The position numbers were made by a program, and so were the translations under genes. Positions 1 through 6,388 of a stretch of DNA of 11,180 nt are shown one piece after another. How positions within the stretch are numbered: position 1 is the stretch's first letter; every line of letters begins with the position of its first letter. Source of the DNA: Reyranella sp. GTDB taxonomy: Bacteria > Pseudomonadota > Alphaproteobacteria > Reyranellales > Reyranellaceae. The notes under the pieces were generated by a model. That model searched no databases, was not told the origin of the DNA, and saw only the letters and a program-made list of their open reading frames with translations. The DNA is taken from NCBI GenBank assembly GCA_004296815.1, contig SCVT01000330.1:1-11180 (forward strand), given 5' to 3'.

Positions 1-24
1 TGCAGCCCGCAAGCGTGTCCTTAT

Positions 25-936
25 CTACCGCGTGCTGCGTGCGGCACGGGCGTTGCGCGCCACGATCTGCTCGCGTGCCCAGAGGAACAGCGCGGCGAAC
101 GGCAGCCAGCCGATCCAGCGCAGGCCCTCCAGGAGGTACTCGCCCTCGTCGCGGGCGAGCAGGTAGTCGACCTGGACCTTCCAGACGCTGGAGGCGACCT
201 CGAAGCCCAGCATCCAGATCAGCATCGCCGGCAGCAGGACGACCAGCGGCTTCATCTGCTCGCTGAGGCGCTCGCTGTACCAGGGGGCCAGCGAGATCGA
301 GAAGATCAGGATGGCGGCCACCAGCTTGGAGGCCGGATGGGCCTCGAACCACGGCATGATCAGCGGCTCGCGGATGATCATCGAGTAGGCCGTCCAGGCG
401 AGCACGGCGCCGCCCAGCAGGATCACCGACGGATAGCGGTCGACCAGCTTGATCACGAGCTGGCTGCCCCAGACGATGATCGGCACGCTGATGGCGAGAC
501 CAAGCACGATCAGCAGGACGCTGCCGTGCGCGGCGCCGCCGATGGCCAGCACGTTGTCGACACCCATCACCGCGTCGGCGATCACGATGGTGCGCACCGC
601 GCCGGCGAAGGTTGTGGCCGGACCTTTGACGAGGTGGCTCTCCCCGCCGCCGTTTTCGGGCATCAGCAGCTTGCGTGCGATCCAGACCAGGGCGAGGCCG
701 CCCGCCAGCATGAAGCCGGGGACCGCCAGGATGTAGACGACGATGATCGCCATGAAGGCGCGAATGGCGATGGCGCCGAAGGTGCCCCAGAAGATGACCT
801 TGTTCTGGACGTTCTTCGGCAGGTTGCGGGCGACCAGGCCGATGATCAGGGCGTTGTCGCCCGCGAGGACCAGGTCGATGAGGATGATGGCAAACAGGGC
901 GGACAGGAATGCGCCCGAGAACAGCTCGAGTTCCAT
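25..936 (-). CDS. TerC/YjbE-family integral membrane metal transporter, C-terminally extended
   Basis: The 303-residue protein is strongly hydrophobic, with about eight or nine likely membrane helices. It carries the two acidic intramembrane signatures of the TerC family: LVLAGDN (Asp27 region) near the first helix and MGVDN (about residues 124-128) in the second repeat. Characterised members of the family (Alx, MeeF/MeeY, YkoY) are linked to manganese export or metal loading of exported enzymes; the substrate here is not known. I chose ATG 936 because GGAG lies six bases upstream (944-947). A TTG at 954 would place that ribosome site inside the gene. Bacterial YjbE proteins are usually about 220 residues, so the last 80-100 residues, with further hydrophobic segments (around 205-240 and 255-278), look like an extension. 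It lies downstream of the copper ATPase and a small membrane protein on the same strand, so cotranscription is possible. Confidence 0.85.
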   Translation of the reverse strand: MELELFSGAFLSALFAIILIDLVLAGDNALIIGLVARNLPKNVQNKVIFWGTFGAIAIRAFMAIIVVYILAVPGFMLAGGLALVWIARKLLMPENGGGESHLVKGPATTFAGAVRTIVIADAVMGVDNVLAIGGAAHGSVLLIVLGLAISVPIIVWGSQLVIKLVDRYPSVILLGGAVLAWTAYSMIIREPLIMPWFEAHPASKLVAAILIFSISLAPWYSERLSEQMKPLVVLLPAMLIWMLGFEVASSVWKVQVDYLLARDEGEYLLEGLRWIGWLPFAALFLWAREQIVARNARAARSTR

Positions 937-969
937 GAAAATCTCCAACAACAAGTGAACATGCGCCGT

Positions 970-987
970 CGCCCGCGCGTGCGGGCG
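970..987 (-). repeat. Seven-bp GC hairpin between the 115-aa protein gene and the TerC-like gene
   Basis: CGCCCGC (970-976) pairs perfectly with GCGGGCG (981-987) around a 4-base loop. It lies 34 bases upstream of the TerC-like ATG and is not followed by a T-run in either direction, so it is a poor terminator. It could be an RNA-processing or pausing element between two cotranscribed genes, or simply a product of high GC content. Confidence 0.3.
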
Positions 988-1006
988 GCAGCAATTCAGC
1001 CAGTCG

Positions 1007-1354
1007 TCAGAGCTTTATGGGCACCTTGCCGACGCCGCGCTGCGGCGCAGGCTCGAGCGGCCGGAAGAACGCGCCGCCCACGATGCGCAGCACCATGATG
1101 CCTGTGGCAACGACGCCACCGGCAAGCAGGAGCTGCAGGAGGTGCCAGTGACGCATCGCCAGCACCGAGAATTCGCCGCCCAGGTCGAACAGGGCGAACT
1201 CGAGGCCGGCCTCGCCGATCCATGCGGGATCCACCGCATCGCCGAACGAGGCCAGGATCATGCAGATCACGATCGACGCGACGAACAGCTCGCCGCTCGG
1301 AGATACGGTCCGAACGGCGTTGGCGGCGCGGTGCGATCGCTGGAACAGGCGCAT
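1007..1354 (-). CDS. Small two-helix membrane protein of unknown function
   Basis: This 115-residue protein is not one I recognise. It starts with a basic stretch (four Arg in the first 15 residues), then a hydrophobic helix at about 22-38. A 34-residue middle part with several acidic residues follows, then a second helix at about 73-95 and a basic Pro-containing tail. The positive-inside rule predicts both ends in the cytoplasm and the middle loop outside. It sits 72 bp after the copper ATPase stop and 70 bp before the TerC-like gene, all on one strand, so it may be cotranscribed with either. It has no Cys and only two His, which argues against it being a metal binder like its neighbours. 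The codon pattern and membrane topology support real coding, but the start (ATG 1354, with no clear ribosome site and a hairpin just before it) is uncertain. Confidence 0.55.
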   Translation of the reverse strand: MRLFQRSHRAANAVRTVSPSGELFVASIVICMILASFGDAVDPAWIGEAGLEFALFDLGGEFSVLAMRHWHLLQLLLAGGVVATGIMVLRIVGGAFFRPLEPAPQRGVGKVPIKL

Positions 1355-1356
1355 GA

Positions 1357-1376
1357 CCCGGCCATTTTCGGCCGGG
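1357..1376 (-). promoter_or_regulatory. Hairpin two bases upstream of the 115-aa protein start codon
   Basis: CCCGGCC (1357-1363) and GGCCGGG (1370-1376) form a perfect 7-bp stem with a 6-base loop. In the minus-strand RNA the stem ends two bases before the ATG at 1354, where a ribosome site should be. It could lower translation of this gene. The only purine-rich sequence near the start (GGCCGGG) lies inside the stem. Its function is inferred from position alone. Confidence 0.3.
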
Positions 1377-1398
1377 CGGCGTCGCGATCAAGCCTAAA

Positions 1399-1424
1399 GC
1401 GACAAGGCCGTTCCGAAATGTCGC
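1399..1424 (-). terminator. Weak candidate terminator after the copper ATPase gene
   Basis: GCGACA (1399-1404) pairs with TGTCGC (1419-1424) across a 14-base loop. The hairpin begins three bases beyond the ATPase stop codon and is followed in the minus-strand RNA by CTTTAGG. The stem is short and the U-tract is only three bases, so termination would be partial at best. Read-through into the 115-aa protein gene is likely. Confidence 0.25.
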
Positions 1425-1426
1425 AG

Positions 1427-3778
1427 TCAGACGTCCAGACGCCTGAGCCGCAGGGCATTTCCGATGACGCTGACCGAGGACAGCGCCATGGCGGCGGCGG
1501 CGACGACCGGGCTGAGCAGGATGCCCAGGACGGGGTAGAGCACGCCCGCCGCCACCGGCACGCCGGCCGCGTTGTAGACGAAGGCGAAGAACAGGTTCTG
1601 CCGGATGTTGGCCATGGTCGCCTTCGAAAGGTGCCGGGCGCGGGCGATGCCCCGCAGGTCGCCCTTCACCAGGGTGACGCCCGCGCTCTCGATGGCGATG
1701 TCGGTGCCTGTGCCCATGGCGATGCCGACGTCGGCGGCGGCCAGCGCCGGTGCGTCGTTGACGCCGTCGCCCGCCATGGCGACCACGCGGCCCTCGGCCT
1801 TGAGCTTCTGCACGATGCGCGCCTTGTCCTCGGGCAGCACCTCGGCCTCGACCGCGTCGATGCCGAGCCGCACCGCCACGGCTTCGGCGGTGCGCCGGTT
1901 GTCGCCGGTCAGCATGACGATGCGCACGCCCGCCGTGCGGAGCTGCTTCAGCGCCTCCGGCGTCGTGTCCTTCACCGGATCGCTGACGGCCAGCAGGCCC
2001 TCGGCCCGGCCGTCGACCGCCAGCAGCACGACCGTGGCGCCGCTTTCGCGCAAGCCGCCGGCCGTCTCTTCGGCTACCGCCACGTCGATGCCGCTCTCGC
2101 GCAGGAACGCCGCGTTGCCGAGCAACAGGTGTTTGCCGTCGACCGTGCCGGACACGCCCTTGCCGGCCGGCGAGGCGAAACCGTCGACCTTGGCGGTCGC
2201 GATGCTGCGGTCGCGTGCGCCGGCCAGGATCGCGGTCGCGATGGGATGCTCGCTGCCGCGCTCGAGGCTTGCGGCCAGTCGCAGCACCTCGTCCTCGGCC
2301 AGCGCGCCGAGCGGCTGCACCGCGGTCAGCGCCGGCTTGCCGACGGTGAGAGTGCCGGTCTTGTCGACCACCAGGGTGTCGACCTTCTCCAGCCGCTCCA
2401 GCGCCTCGGCATTACGGACGAGGATGCCGGCCGCGGCGCCGCGGCCGACGCCGACCATGATCGACATCGGCGTGGCGAGCCCCAGCGCGCAGGGGCAGGC
2501 AATGATCAGCACCGACACCGCCGCGACCAGCGCGTAGGAGAAGGCGGGCGAGGGCCCCCAGACCAGCCAGGCGACGAAGGCCAGCAGGGCGACGGCGATG
2601 ACGGCCGGCACGAACCAGCCTGCGACCGTGTCGGCCAGCCGCTGGATCGGCGCGCGACTGCGCTGCGCCTCGGCCACCATTTTCACGATGCGCGACAGCA
2701 TGGTGTCGCTGCCGACAAGCTCGGCCTTCATGACGAAGGTGCCGCTCGCATTCACCGTGCCGCCGATCACCTTGGCGCCAATGCTCTTCGACACCGGCAT
2801 GGGCTCGCCGGTGATGGTGGACTCGTCGACCGAGCCGTTGCCTTCGTTGACCGTGCCGTCGACCGGCACTTTCTCGCCCGGCCGCACGCGCAAGTGGTCG
2901 CCGACCGCGATCTGGTCGAGCGCGACCTCTTCGTCGTTGCCGTCGGCACCGACGCGCAGGGCGGTGCGCGGGGCGAGGCCCAGCAGCGCCTTGATCGCTC
3001 CGCCCGTCGCGTCGCGGGCGCGCAGCTCCAGCACCTGGCCGACGAGCACGAGGACCACGATCACCGCGGCTGGCTCGAAGTAGACCGCCACCGAGCCGTC
3101 GGCGCCGCGCAAGCCGGAGGGGAAGAGGCTGGGCGCGACGGTCGCCACGACGCTGTAGGCCCAGGCGACGCCGGTGCCGAGGGCGATCAGGGTGAACATG
3201 TTGAGGTTGCCGGTGCGGACGGACTGCCTGCCGCGCTCGAAGAACGGCCAGCCCGCCCACAACACGACAGGCGTCGCGAGCACCAGCAGCAGCCACGGAA
3301 TCGCGGCGATGGGGATGAAGGCGTGCAGGCCCAGGAAATGCGATCCCATGTCGAGGGCCACGACCGGCACCGCGAGCGCGCCGCCGATCCACAGCCGGCG
3401 CTTCATGTCGATCAGCTCGTGATTCGGCCCGTCGTCGAGCGAGATCTCGGCGGGCTCAAGCGCCATGCCGCAGATCGGGCAGCTTCCGGGACCGACCTGG
3501 CGGATCTCCGGATGCATGGGGCAGGTGAAGATCGTGCCGGGGGCAACGGGTGCCGCGGGCGTCGCTTGCTCGGGCTTCAGGTAGCGCTCGGGGTCGGCCG
3601 TGAACTTCTGCAGGCACTTCGGATTGCAGAAATAGTAGGTGTGGCCCTCGTGCACGGCGGTGTGCCTGGCTGTCGCGACCTTCACCTTCATGCCGCAGAC
3701 CGGATCCGTCGCGATGTCATCAGGGGCGGCGTGATGGTGGTGATGGGCGTGCCCGCCCGCGCAACAGTCCTTGCTCAT
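1427..3778 (-). CDS. copA: Cu(I)-exporting P1B-type ATPase with His-rich, YHS and heavy-metal-binding N terminus
   Basis: This 783-residue P-type ATPase would use ATP to pump Cu(I), possibly also Ag(I), from cytoplasm to periplasm. In order it shows a Cys-Cys plus His-rich start (C5, C6, H10, H12-16), a YHS-type module (DPVCGM at 25-30, C51 and C55), and a heavy-metal-binding module (CPMHPE from 86, then C100 and C103). The catalytic core follows: TGEP actuator loop (323-326), CPC metal site (428-430), DKTGT phosphorylation site (D472), the HP pair (511-512), TGDN (624-627) and GDGVND (670-675). Y735-N736 and M764 with S767-S768 complete the residue set of the Cu(I) P1B-1 subgroup. The usual ferredoxin-like CxxC domains are absent; the YHS/metal-binding layout resembles SilP-like pumps. 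It is divergent from csoR with a shared operator, so copper-induced derepression is expected. The core family call is firm; Cu versus Ag preference is inferred. Confidence 0.95.
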   Translation of the reverse strand: MSKDCCAGGHAHHHHHAAPDDIATDPVCGMKVKVATARHTAVHEGHTYYFCNPKCLQKFTADPERYLKPEQATPAAPVAPGTIFTCPMHPEIRQVGPGSCPICGMALEPAEISLDDGPNHELIDMKRRLWIGGALAVPVVALDMGSHFLGLHAFIPIAAIPWLLLVLATPVVLWAGWPFFERGRQSVRTGNLNMFTLIALGTGVAWAYSVVATVAPSLFPSGLRGADGSVAVYFEPAAVIVVLVLVGQVLELRARDATGGAIKALLGLAPRTALRVGADGNDEEVALDQIAVGDHLRVRPGEKVPVDGTVNEGNGSVDESTITGEPMPVSKSIGAKVIGGTVNASGTFVMKAELVGSDTMLSRIVKMVAEAQRSRAPIQRLADTVAGWFVPAVIAVALLAFVAWLVWGPSPAFSYALVAAVSVLIIACPCALGLATPMSIMVGVGRGAAAGILVRNAEALERLEKVDTLVVDKTGTLTVGKPALTAVQPLGALAEDEVLRLAASLERGSEHPIATAILAGARDRSIATAKVDGFASPAGKGVSGTVDGKHLLLGNAAFLRESGIDVAVAEETAGGLRESGATVVLLAVDGRAEGLLAVSDPVKDTTPEALKQLRTAGVRIVMLTGDNRRTAEAVAVRLGIDAVEAEVLPEDKARIVQKLKAEGRVVAMAGDGVNDAPALAAADVGIAMGTGTDIAIESAGVTLVKGDLRGIARARHLSKATMANIRQNLFFAFVYNAAGVPVAAGVLYPVLGILLSPVVAAAAMALSSVSVIGNALRLRRLDV

Positions 3779-3785
3779 GGCTTGC

Positions 3786-3814
3786 TATTTATACCCTACG
3801 GGGGTATGGTTCAA
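3786..3814 (-). promoter_or_regulatory. Candidate copA promoter spanning the CsoR operator
   Basis: On the minus strand, TTGAAC (3809-3814) lies 17 bases before TAAATA (3786-3791), or 15 before the overlapping TATAAA (3788-3793). The region is markedly AT-richer than its surroundings. The 17-bp dyad fills the spacer, a classic position for a repressor. Transcription would start at about 3779-3782, at or within three bases of the copA ATG, so the message would be leaderless or nearly so. No ribosome-binding sequence precedes that ATG, which agrees. Confidence 0.5.
3791..3807. promoter_or_regulatory. CsoR-type operator dyad
   Basis: ATACCCTACGGGGGTAT is an inverted repeat: ATACCC (3791-3796) and GGGTAT (3802-3807) around a 5-base centre, with an embedded G-run. 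This matches the G-tract flanked by AT-containing half sites described for CsoR/RcnR-family operators. It is the only such dyad I found in the window. It sits in the 27-39 bp between copA and csoR and overlaps the first two bases of the upstream csoR ATG (3806). One bound repressor tetramer could block both genes. Confidence 0.75.
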
Positions 3815-3817
3815 GGT

Positions 3818-4093
3818 ATGGACGAGAAATTGAAGAAATCCCAGCTCGCGCGCCTCAGCCGCATCGAAGGCCAGGTGCGCGGCGTGGCGCGCATGATCGA
3901 GGAGGAGCGCTACTGCATCGATGTGCTGACGCAGATCCGCGCGGTGCGTGCCGCCCTCGACAAGGTCGAGCAGGAGACGCTGGGCGACCATCTGCAGCAC
4001 TGCGTTGCGCATGCCTTTCACGCCGGCTCCGAGAAGGACCGGCAGATCAAGATCGACGAGATCCTCGAAGTCCTCGACAGCCGGCGCCGCTGA
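3818..4093 (+). CDS. csoR: Copper-sensing repressor of the CsoR family
   Basis: This 91-residue, all-helical protein has the family hallmark near its start (RLSRIEGQVRGV, residues 12-23). The Cu(I) ligands are all present: C33, H58 and C62, with the same spacings (25 and 4) as C36-H61-C65 of the Mycobacterium tuberculosis protein. Y32 is next to the first Cys, as in that protein. The RcnR nickel/cobalt ligand set and the FrmR formaldehyde pattern fit less well. The family works as a cytoplasmic tetramer that releases DNA on binding Cu(I). The next-door dyad at 3791-3807 makes control of copA and of itself very likely. The start is ambiguous: ATG 3818 gives the usual N terminus, while in-frame ATG 3806 adds four residues and overlaps the operator. 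Neither has a well-spaced ribosome site, so a leaderless message is plausible. Confidence 0.93.
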   Translation: MDEKLKKSQLARLSRIEGQVRGVARMIEEERYCIDVLTQIRAVRAALDKVEQETLGDHLQHCVAHAFHAGSEKDRQIKIDEILEVLDSRRR

Positions 4094-4115
4094 CGTGACC
4101 TTTCACCGCCCTTGA

Positions 4116-4145
4116 TTGACAACCATCCAGCCGCTGCTCTTCTAT
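4116..4145 (+). promoter_or_regulatory. Candidate promoter for the His/Cys-rich secreted protein
   Basis: A perfect TTGACA (4116-4121) is followed after 18 bases by TTCTAT (4140-4145). Alternatively CTATAA (4142-4147) gives a 20-base spacer. Either choice places the start of transcription at or very near the ATG at 4152. No ribosome site is visible before that ATG, again suggesting a leaderless message. No CsoR-like dyad overlaps it. Confidence 0.4.
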
Positions 4146-4151
4146 AACGCC

Positions 4152-4562
4152 ATGACCGTCACCCGTTCCTTGAGGAAGCTCGCGCAGGCATGTTTGCTTG
4201 CGCTTGCGGCATGGGTGCTCACGGTAGGAGTCGCATCGGCCCACGGCGGTCATGGCTCGCAGGTGCCGGTGCAGACGGTCTCGCCGCTGCCGCCGTCCTA
4301 TCACGACGATGGGGCGACGACGTTCGACCTGCCGGAGGAGATTGCGGCGTCGGCCGAGCACGGTGGGAGCTCCTGCCCGTCCGGTACACCCGCGACCCAT
4401 TCTGCAAGCTGCTGCACGATTGCGTGCCATGCAGCGATGGCTGTCCCGCCCATCGACGCCTGGGCCGGGCCCAGGGCAGCGTCGCCGCTTCTCGTCGGGC
4501 TGAGCGATTTGCTCGAGGGGCGCTGCGGCGACCGTTCGGAACGTCCTCCCAGACTTGCCTGA
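4152..4562 (+). CDS. Exported His/Cys-rich protein, probable periplasmic copper binder
   Basis: The 136-residue product begins with a clear Sec signal peptide (basic residues 5-9, hydrophobic core 12-28, cleavage after ASA at about 30). The mature chain opens with HGGHG. A cluster of metal-binding side chains follows at about 70-95: H70, C75, H83, C87-C88, C92 and H93, including the compact motif CCTIACH. A lone C125 lies near the end. Pro-rich and charged stretches suggest a mostly unstructured protein. Small exported proteins with a CCxxxCH-like motif occur beside copper resistance genes, and a periplasmic Cu(I)-binding or sensing role fits, but I cannot assign a named family with certainty (DUF2946-like or CopL-like are possibilities). 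It follows csoR by 58 bp and has its own promoter-like sequence. Start 4152 is preferred over the TTG at 4116 because the signal peptide then begins normally. Confidence 0.6.
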   Translation: MTVTRSLRKLAQACLLALAAWVLTVGVASAHGGHGSQVPVQTVSPLPPSYHDDGATTFDLPEEIAASAEHGGSSCPSGTPATHSASCCTIACHAAMAVPPIDAWAGPRAASPLLVGLSDLLEGRCGDRSERPPRLA

Positions 4563-4716
4563 CCGCGTTCGCGCCATAGGCGCGTGTCCGGTCGTGAGCC
4601 CGTAGCAGGCTCGACAGTTCCAGACACCTGACTTGCGCGAACGCCAAGAGCTCGCCGCCGCCCGGCCGCGAGGCTCGTTCCGTCGCATTCACGTCAAATC
4701 CGTTTGGGTCGTTGCC

Positions 4717-4941
4717 ATGAAACTCCTGGTTCCATCCATGCTCGCGCTTGGAGTGGCCGCCTGCGCCGCGCCGCCATTGCCCGAGCTGTCGCCCACAGAT
4801 GCCTCCAGCCCCGAGGCACCCACTGTCGCCGCGCCCTACCACCCGGTGATGTCGGGTACGGCGCCCCATGTGCCTGTCGGGCTGAAGCCCTGGCGGGAAC
4901 TCAACGATCGCGTTGCCCCGGGCGCGGGGCGGTCGCCATGA
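4717..4941 (+). CDS. Small lipoprotein translationally coupled to the TolC-like gene
   Basis: The 74-residue product has a lipoprotein signal (MKLL start, hydrophobic core, GVAAC lipobox with C16), so the mature part of about 59 residues should be lipid-anchored in the periplasm. The mature part is Pro/Ala-rich with no second Cys, and ends in a more conserved-looking segment (HPVMSG, then LKPWRELND). Its stop codon overlaps the start of the TolC-like gene in an ATGA arrangement, a sign of translational coupling and joint function. It may be an assembly or accessory factor for that outer-membrane protein, but this is inference from position. An in-frame start at 4633 would add a non-signal N terminus and is rejected. 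I see no convincing promoter or metal-responsive dyad in the 154 bp upstream (4563-4716). Confidence 0.65.
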   Translation: MKLLVPSMLALGVAACAAPPLPELSPTDASSPEAPTVAAPYHPVMSGTAPHVPVGLKPWRELNDRVAPGAGRSP

Positions 4942-6374
4942 ACGCCATCGCCAGAACGGCCGCAGTCGCCCTAGTCGGCCTGCTGGCGGCGGGCTGCGCC
5001 AAGTTCACCGACGACGGTGGCATGGCGCCGGTCACCGACGGCATCCGCAAGGAAATCGGCCGCGACGCCGTCAAGCTCTCCTCGCCGGAAGACCTGCGTC
5101 GCGCCCGCGAGCGCGTGCAAGCACTGCTCGCCGAACCGCTGTCCGAGGAGTCGGCCGTCCAGGTCGCGCTCTTGAACAATCGCGGACTTCAGGCGGCCTA
5201 CAACGACCTCGGCATCTCCGAGGCGGAGTACGTCCAGGCGAGCCTTCCGCCGAATCCCGCGATCACCGTCGGTCGCACCTTCGGCACGGGCGGCTTCGTG
5301 GAGTTCGGCTTCCAGCTCGTCGGCAATCTGCTGGCCTTTGCGACCCTGCCGAGGAAGACTGAGATCGCCAAGCGTGAGTTCGAGGAAGCACGCTACCGTG
5401 CGGTCGCGACGACGCTCAGCCTGACCGTCGACGTGCGTCGAGCCTATATCAAGGCGATCGCTGCCCAGCAGCGGTTGGCGTTGCTGGAGCAGGCGCGCCA
5501 GACCGCCGACGCGTCGGCGCAGATGATGAAGCAGCTCGGCGAGACGGGCGCGGCCAACAAGCTCGATCAGGCGCGCGTCAGCGCCTTCTATGCCGATCTC
5601 AGCGCCCAGGTCGCGCAGGCGCGGCTGAGCGTCGCCGGCTCGCGCGAGGCCCTGAACCGCATGCTCGGTCTCTGGGGAAACGACCTCGCCTACAAGCTGC
5701 CGGCGCGCCTGCCGGCCCTGCCGGCCGCCGCCGATGCCCTGGCCGATGTGGAGGTCGAGGCGATGAAGCGTCGCGTCGACCTGATCATCCTGCGCTACGA
5801 GATCGCGACGCTCGCGAAGTCGGCGAGTTTCGTGAATGCCACGCGCTACCTGTCGTTCCTCGAGCTCGGTCTCGGCTATCGCAACGAGGTCGAGACCAAC
5901 GACGCCGGGGAGCAGACCTCGAAGAACCGGTACGGGCTCGAGCTCGGCATCGTGATCCCGATCTTCGACACCGGCGAAGCTCGTGTCGTCACCGCTCGTG
6001 AGATCTACATGCGGGCGATCAACAGGCTCGTCGAGCGGTCCGTGAACGCCCGCTCGGAAGCGCGTCTCGCCTACACGACCTACCGCGCGACCTACGATAT
6101 CGCGCGGTTCTACCAGTCGCGGATCTTGCCGCTGCGGCGGCAGATCTCGGCGGAGGTTCTGCTTCGCTACAACGGCATGCTCGTCGACGTCTTCGAGGTT
6201 CTGATCGAGGAGCGCGAGCGGATCACGGCGAACATCGCCTCGCTCGACGCCCTGCGCGACTACCACCTGGCCGTTGCCGACATGCAGGCCGCGCTGATCG
6301 TGGGCGGCACCGTTCCGCCGTCGGGCGTCATCAACACCACCCCGCCACCCGAAACCATCCCTCTCGGGCTCTAG
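4938..6374 (+). CDS. TolC-family outer-membrane efflux lipoprotein
   Basis: The 478-residue protein has a lipoprotein signal peptide (LLAAGC, C20). Two related halves follow, each with long Ala/Gln/Arg/Glu-rich helices (about 145-225 and 355-450) and short strand segments (about 100-130 and 285-320), the pattern of the outer-membrane efflux protein family. Members form trimeric channels that let inner-membrane pumps export substrate across the outer membrane. CusC of the copper/silver CusCBA pump is also an acylated member. The copper setting suggests a CusC-like role, but no CusA or CusB gene is present in the window, so its partner must be encoded elsewhere or be different. The start at 4938 overlaps the preceding lipoprotein stop; a frame extension to 4704 lacks any signal peptide and is not believed. 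The multicopper oxidase gene follows after 14 bp. Confidence 0.9.
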   Translation: MNAIARTAAVALVGLLAAGCAKFTDDGGMAPVTDGIRKEIGRDAVKLSSPEDLRRARERVQALLAEPLSEESAVQVALLNNRGLQAAYNDLGISEAEYVQASLPPNPAITVGRTFGTGGFVEFGFQLVGNLLAFATLPRKTEIAKREFEEARYRAVATTLSLTVDVRRAYIKAIAAQQRLALLEQARQTADASAQMMKQLGETGAANKLDQARVSAFYADLSAQVAQARLSVAGSREALNRMLGLWGNDLAYKLPARLPALPAAADALADVEVEAMKRRVDLIILRYEIATLAKSASFVNATRYLSFLELGLGYRNEVETNDAGEQTSKNRYGLELGIVIPIFDTGEARVVTAREIYMRAINRLVERSVNARSEARLAYTTYRATYDIARFYQSRILPLRRQISAEVLLRYNGMLVDVFEVLIEERERITANIASLDALRDYHLAVADMQAALIVGGTVPPSGVINTTPPPETIPLGL

Positions 6375-6388
6375 GACAGGAGAACGAC

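Noticed and set aside
955..1006. yybP-ykoY manganese riboswitch before the TerC-like gene
   Set aside because: Only 70 bases lie between the upstream stop and the start codon, and they hold just one GC hairpin with none of the conserved two-arm structure of that riboswitch.
1142..3805. A 983-codon open frame on the plus strand opposite copA, running into csoR
   Set aside because: It is a GC-driven shadow of the copper ATPase with His/Asp/Arg/Ala-rich low-complexity translation and no domain; only its end, in the csoR frame, is real.
4116..4148. MerR/CueR-type promoter with a long spacer before the 4152 gene
   Set aside because: A 20-21 base spacer to CTATAA/TATAAC is possible and a small CAGC-C-GCTG dyad sits at its centre, but the dyad is too short and unlike known CueR sites, and an 18-base spacer is equally possible.
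4704..4937. N-terminal extension of the TolC-like frame to 4704
   Set aside because: It would bury the lipoprotein signal peptide that starts at 4938 and overlaps the lipoprotein gene; the ATGA junction supports 4938.
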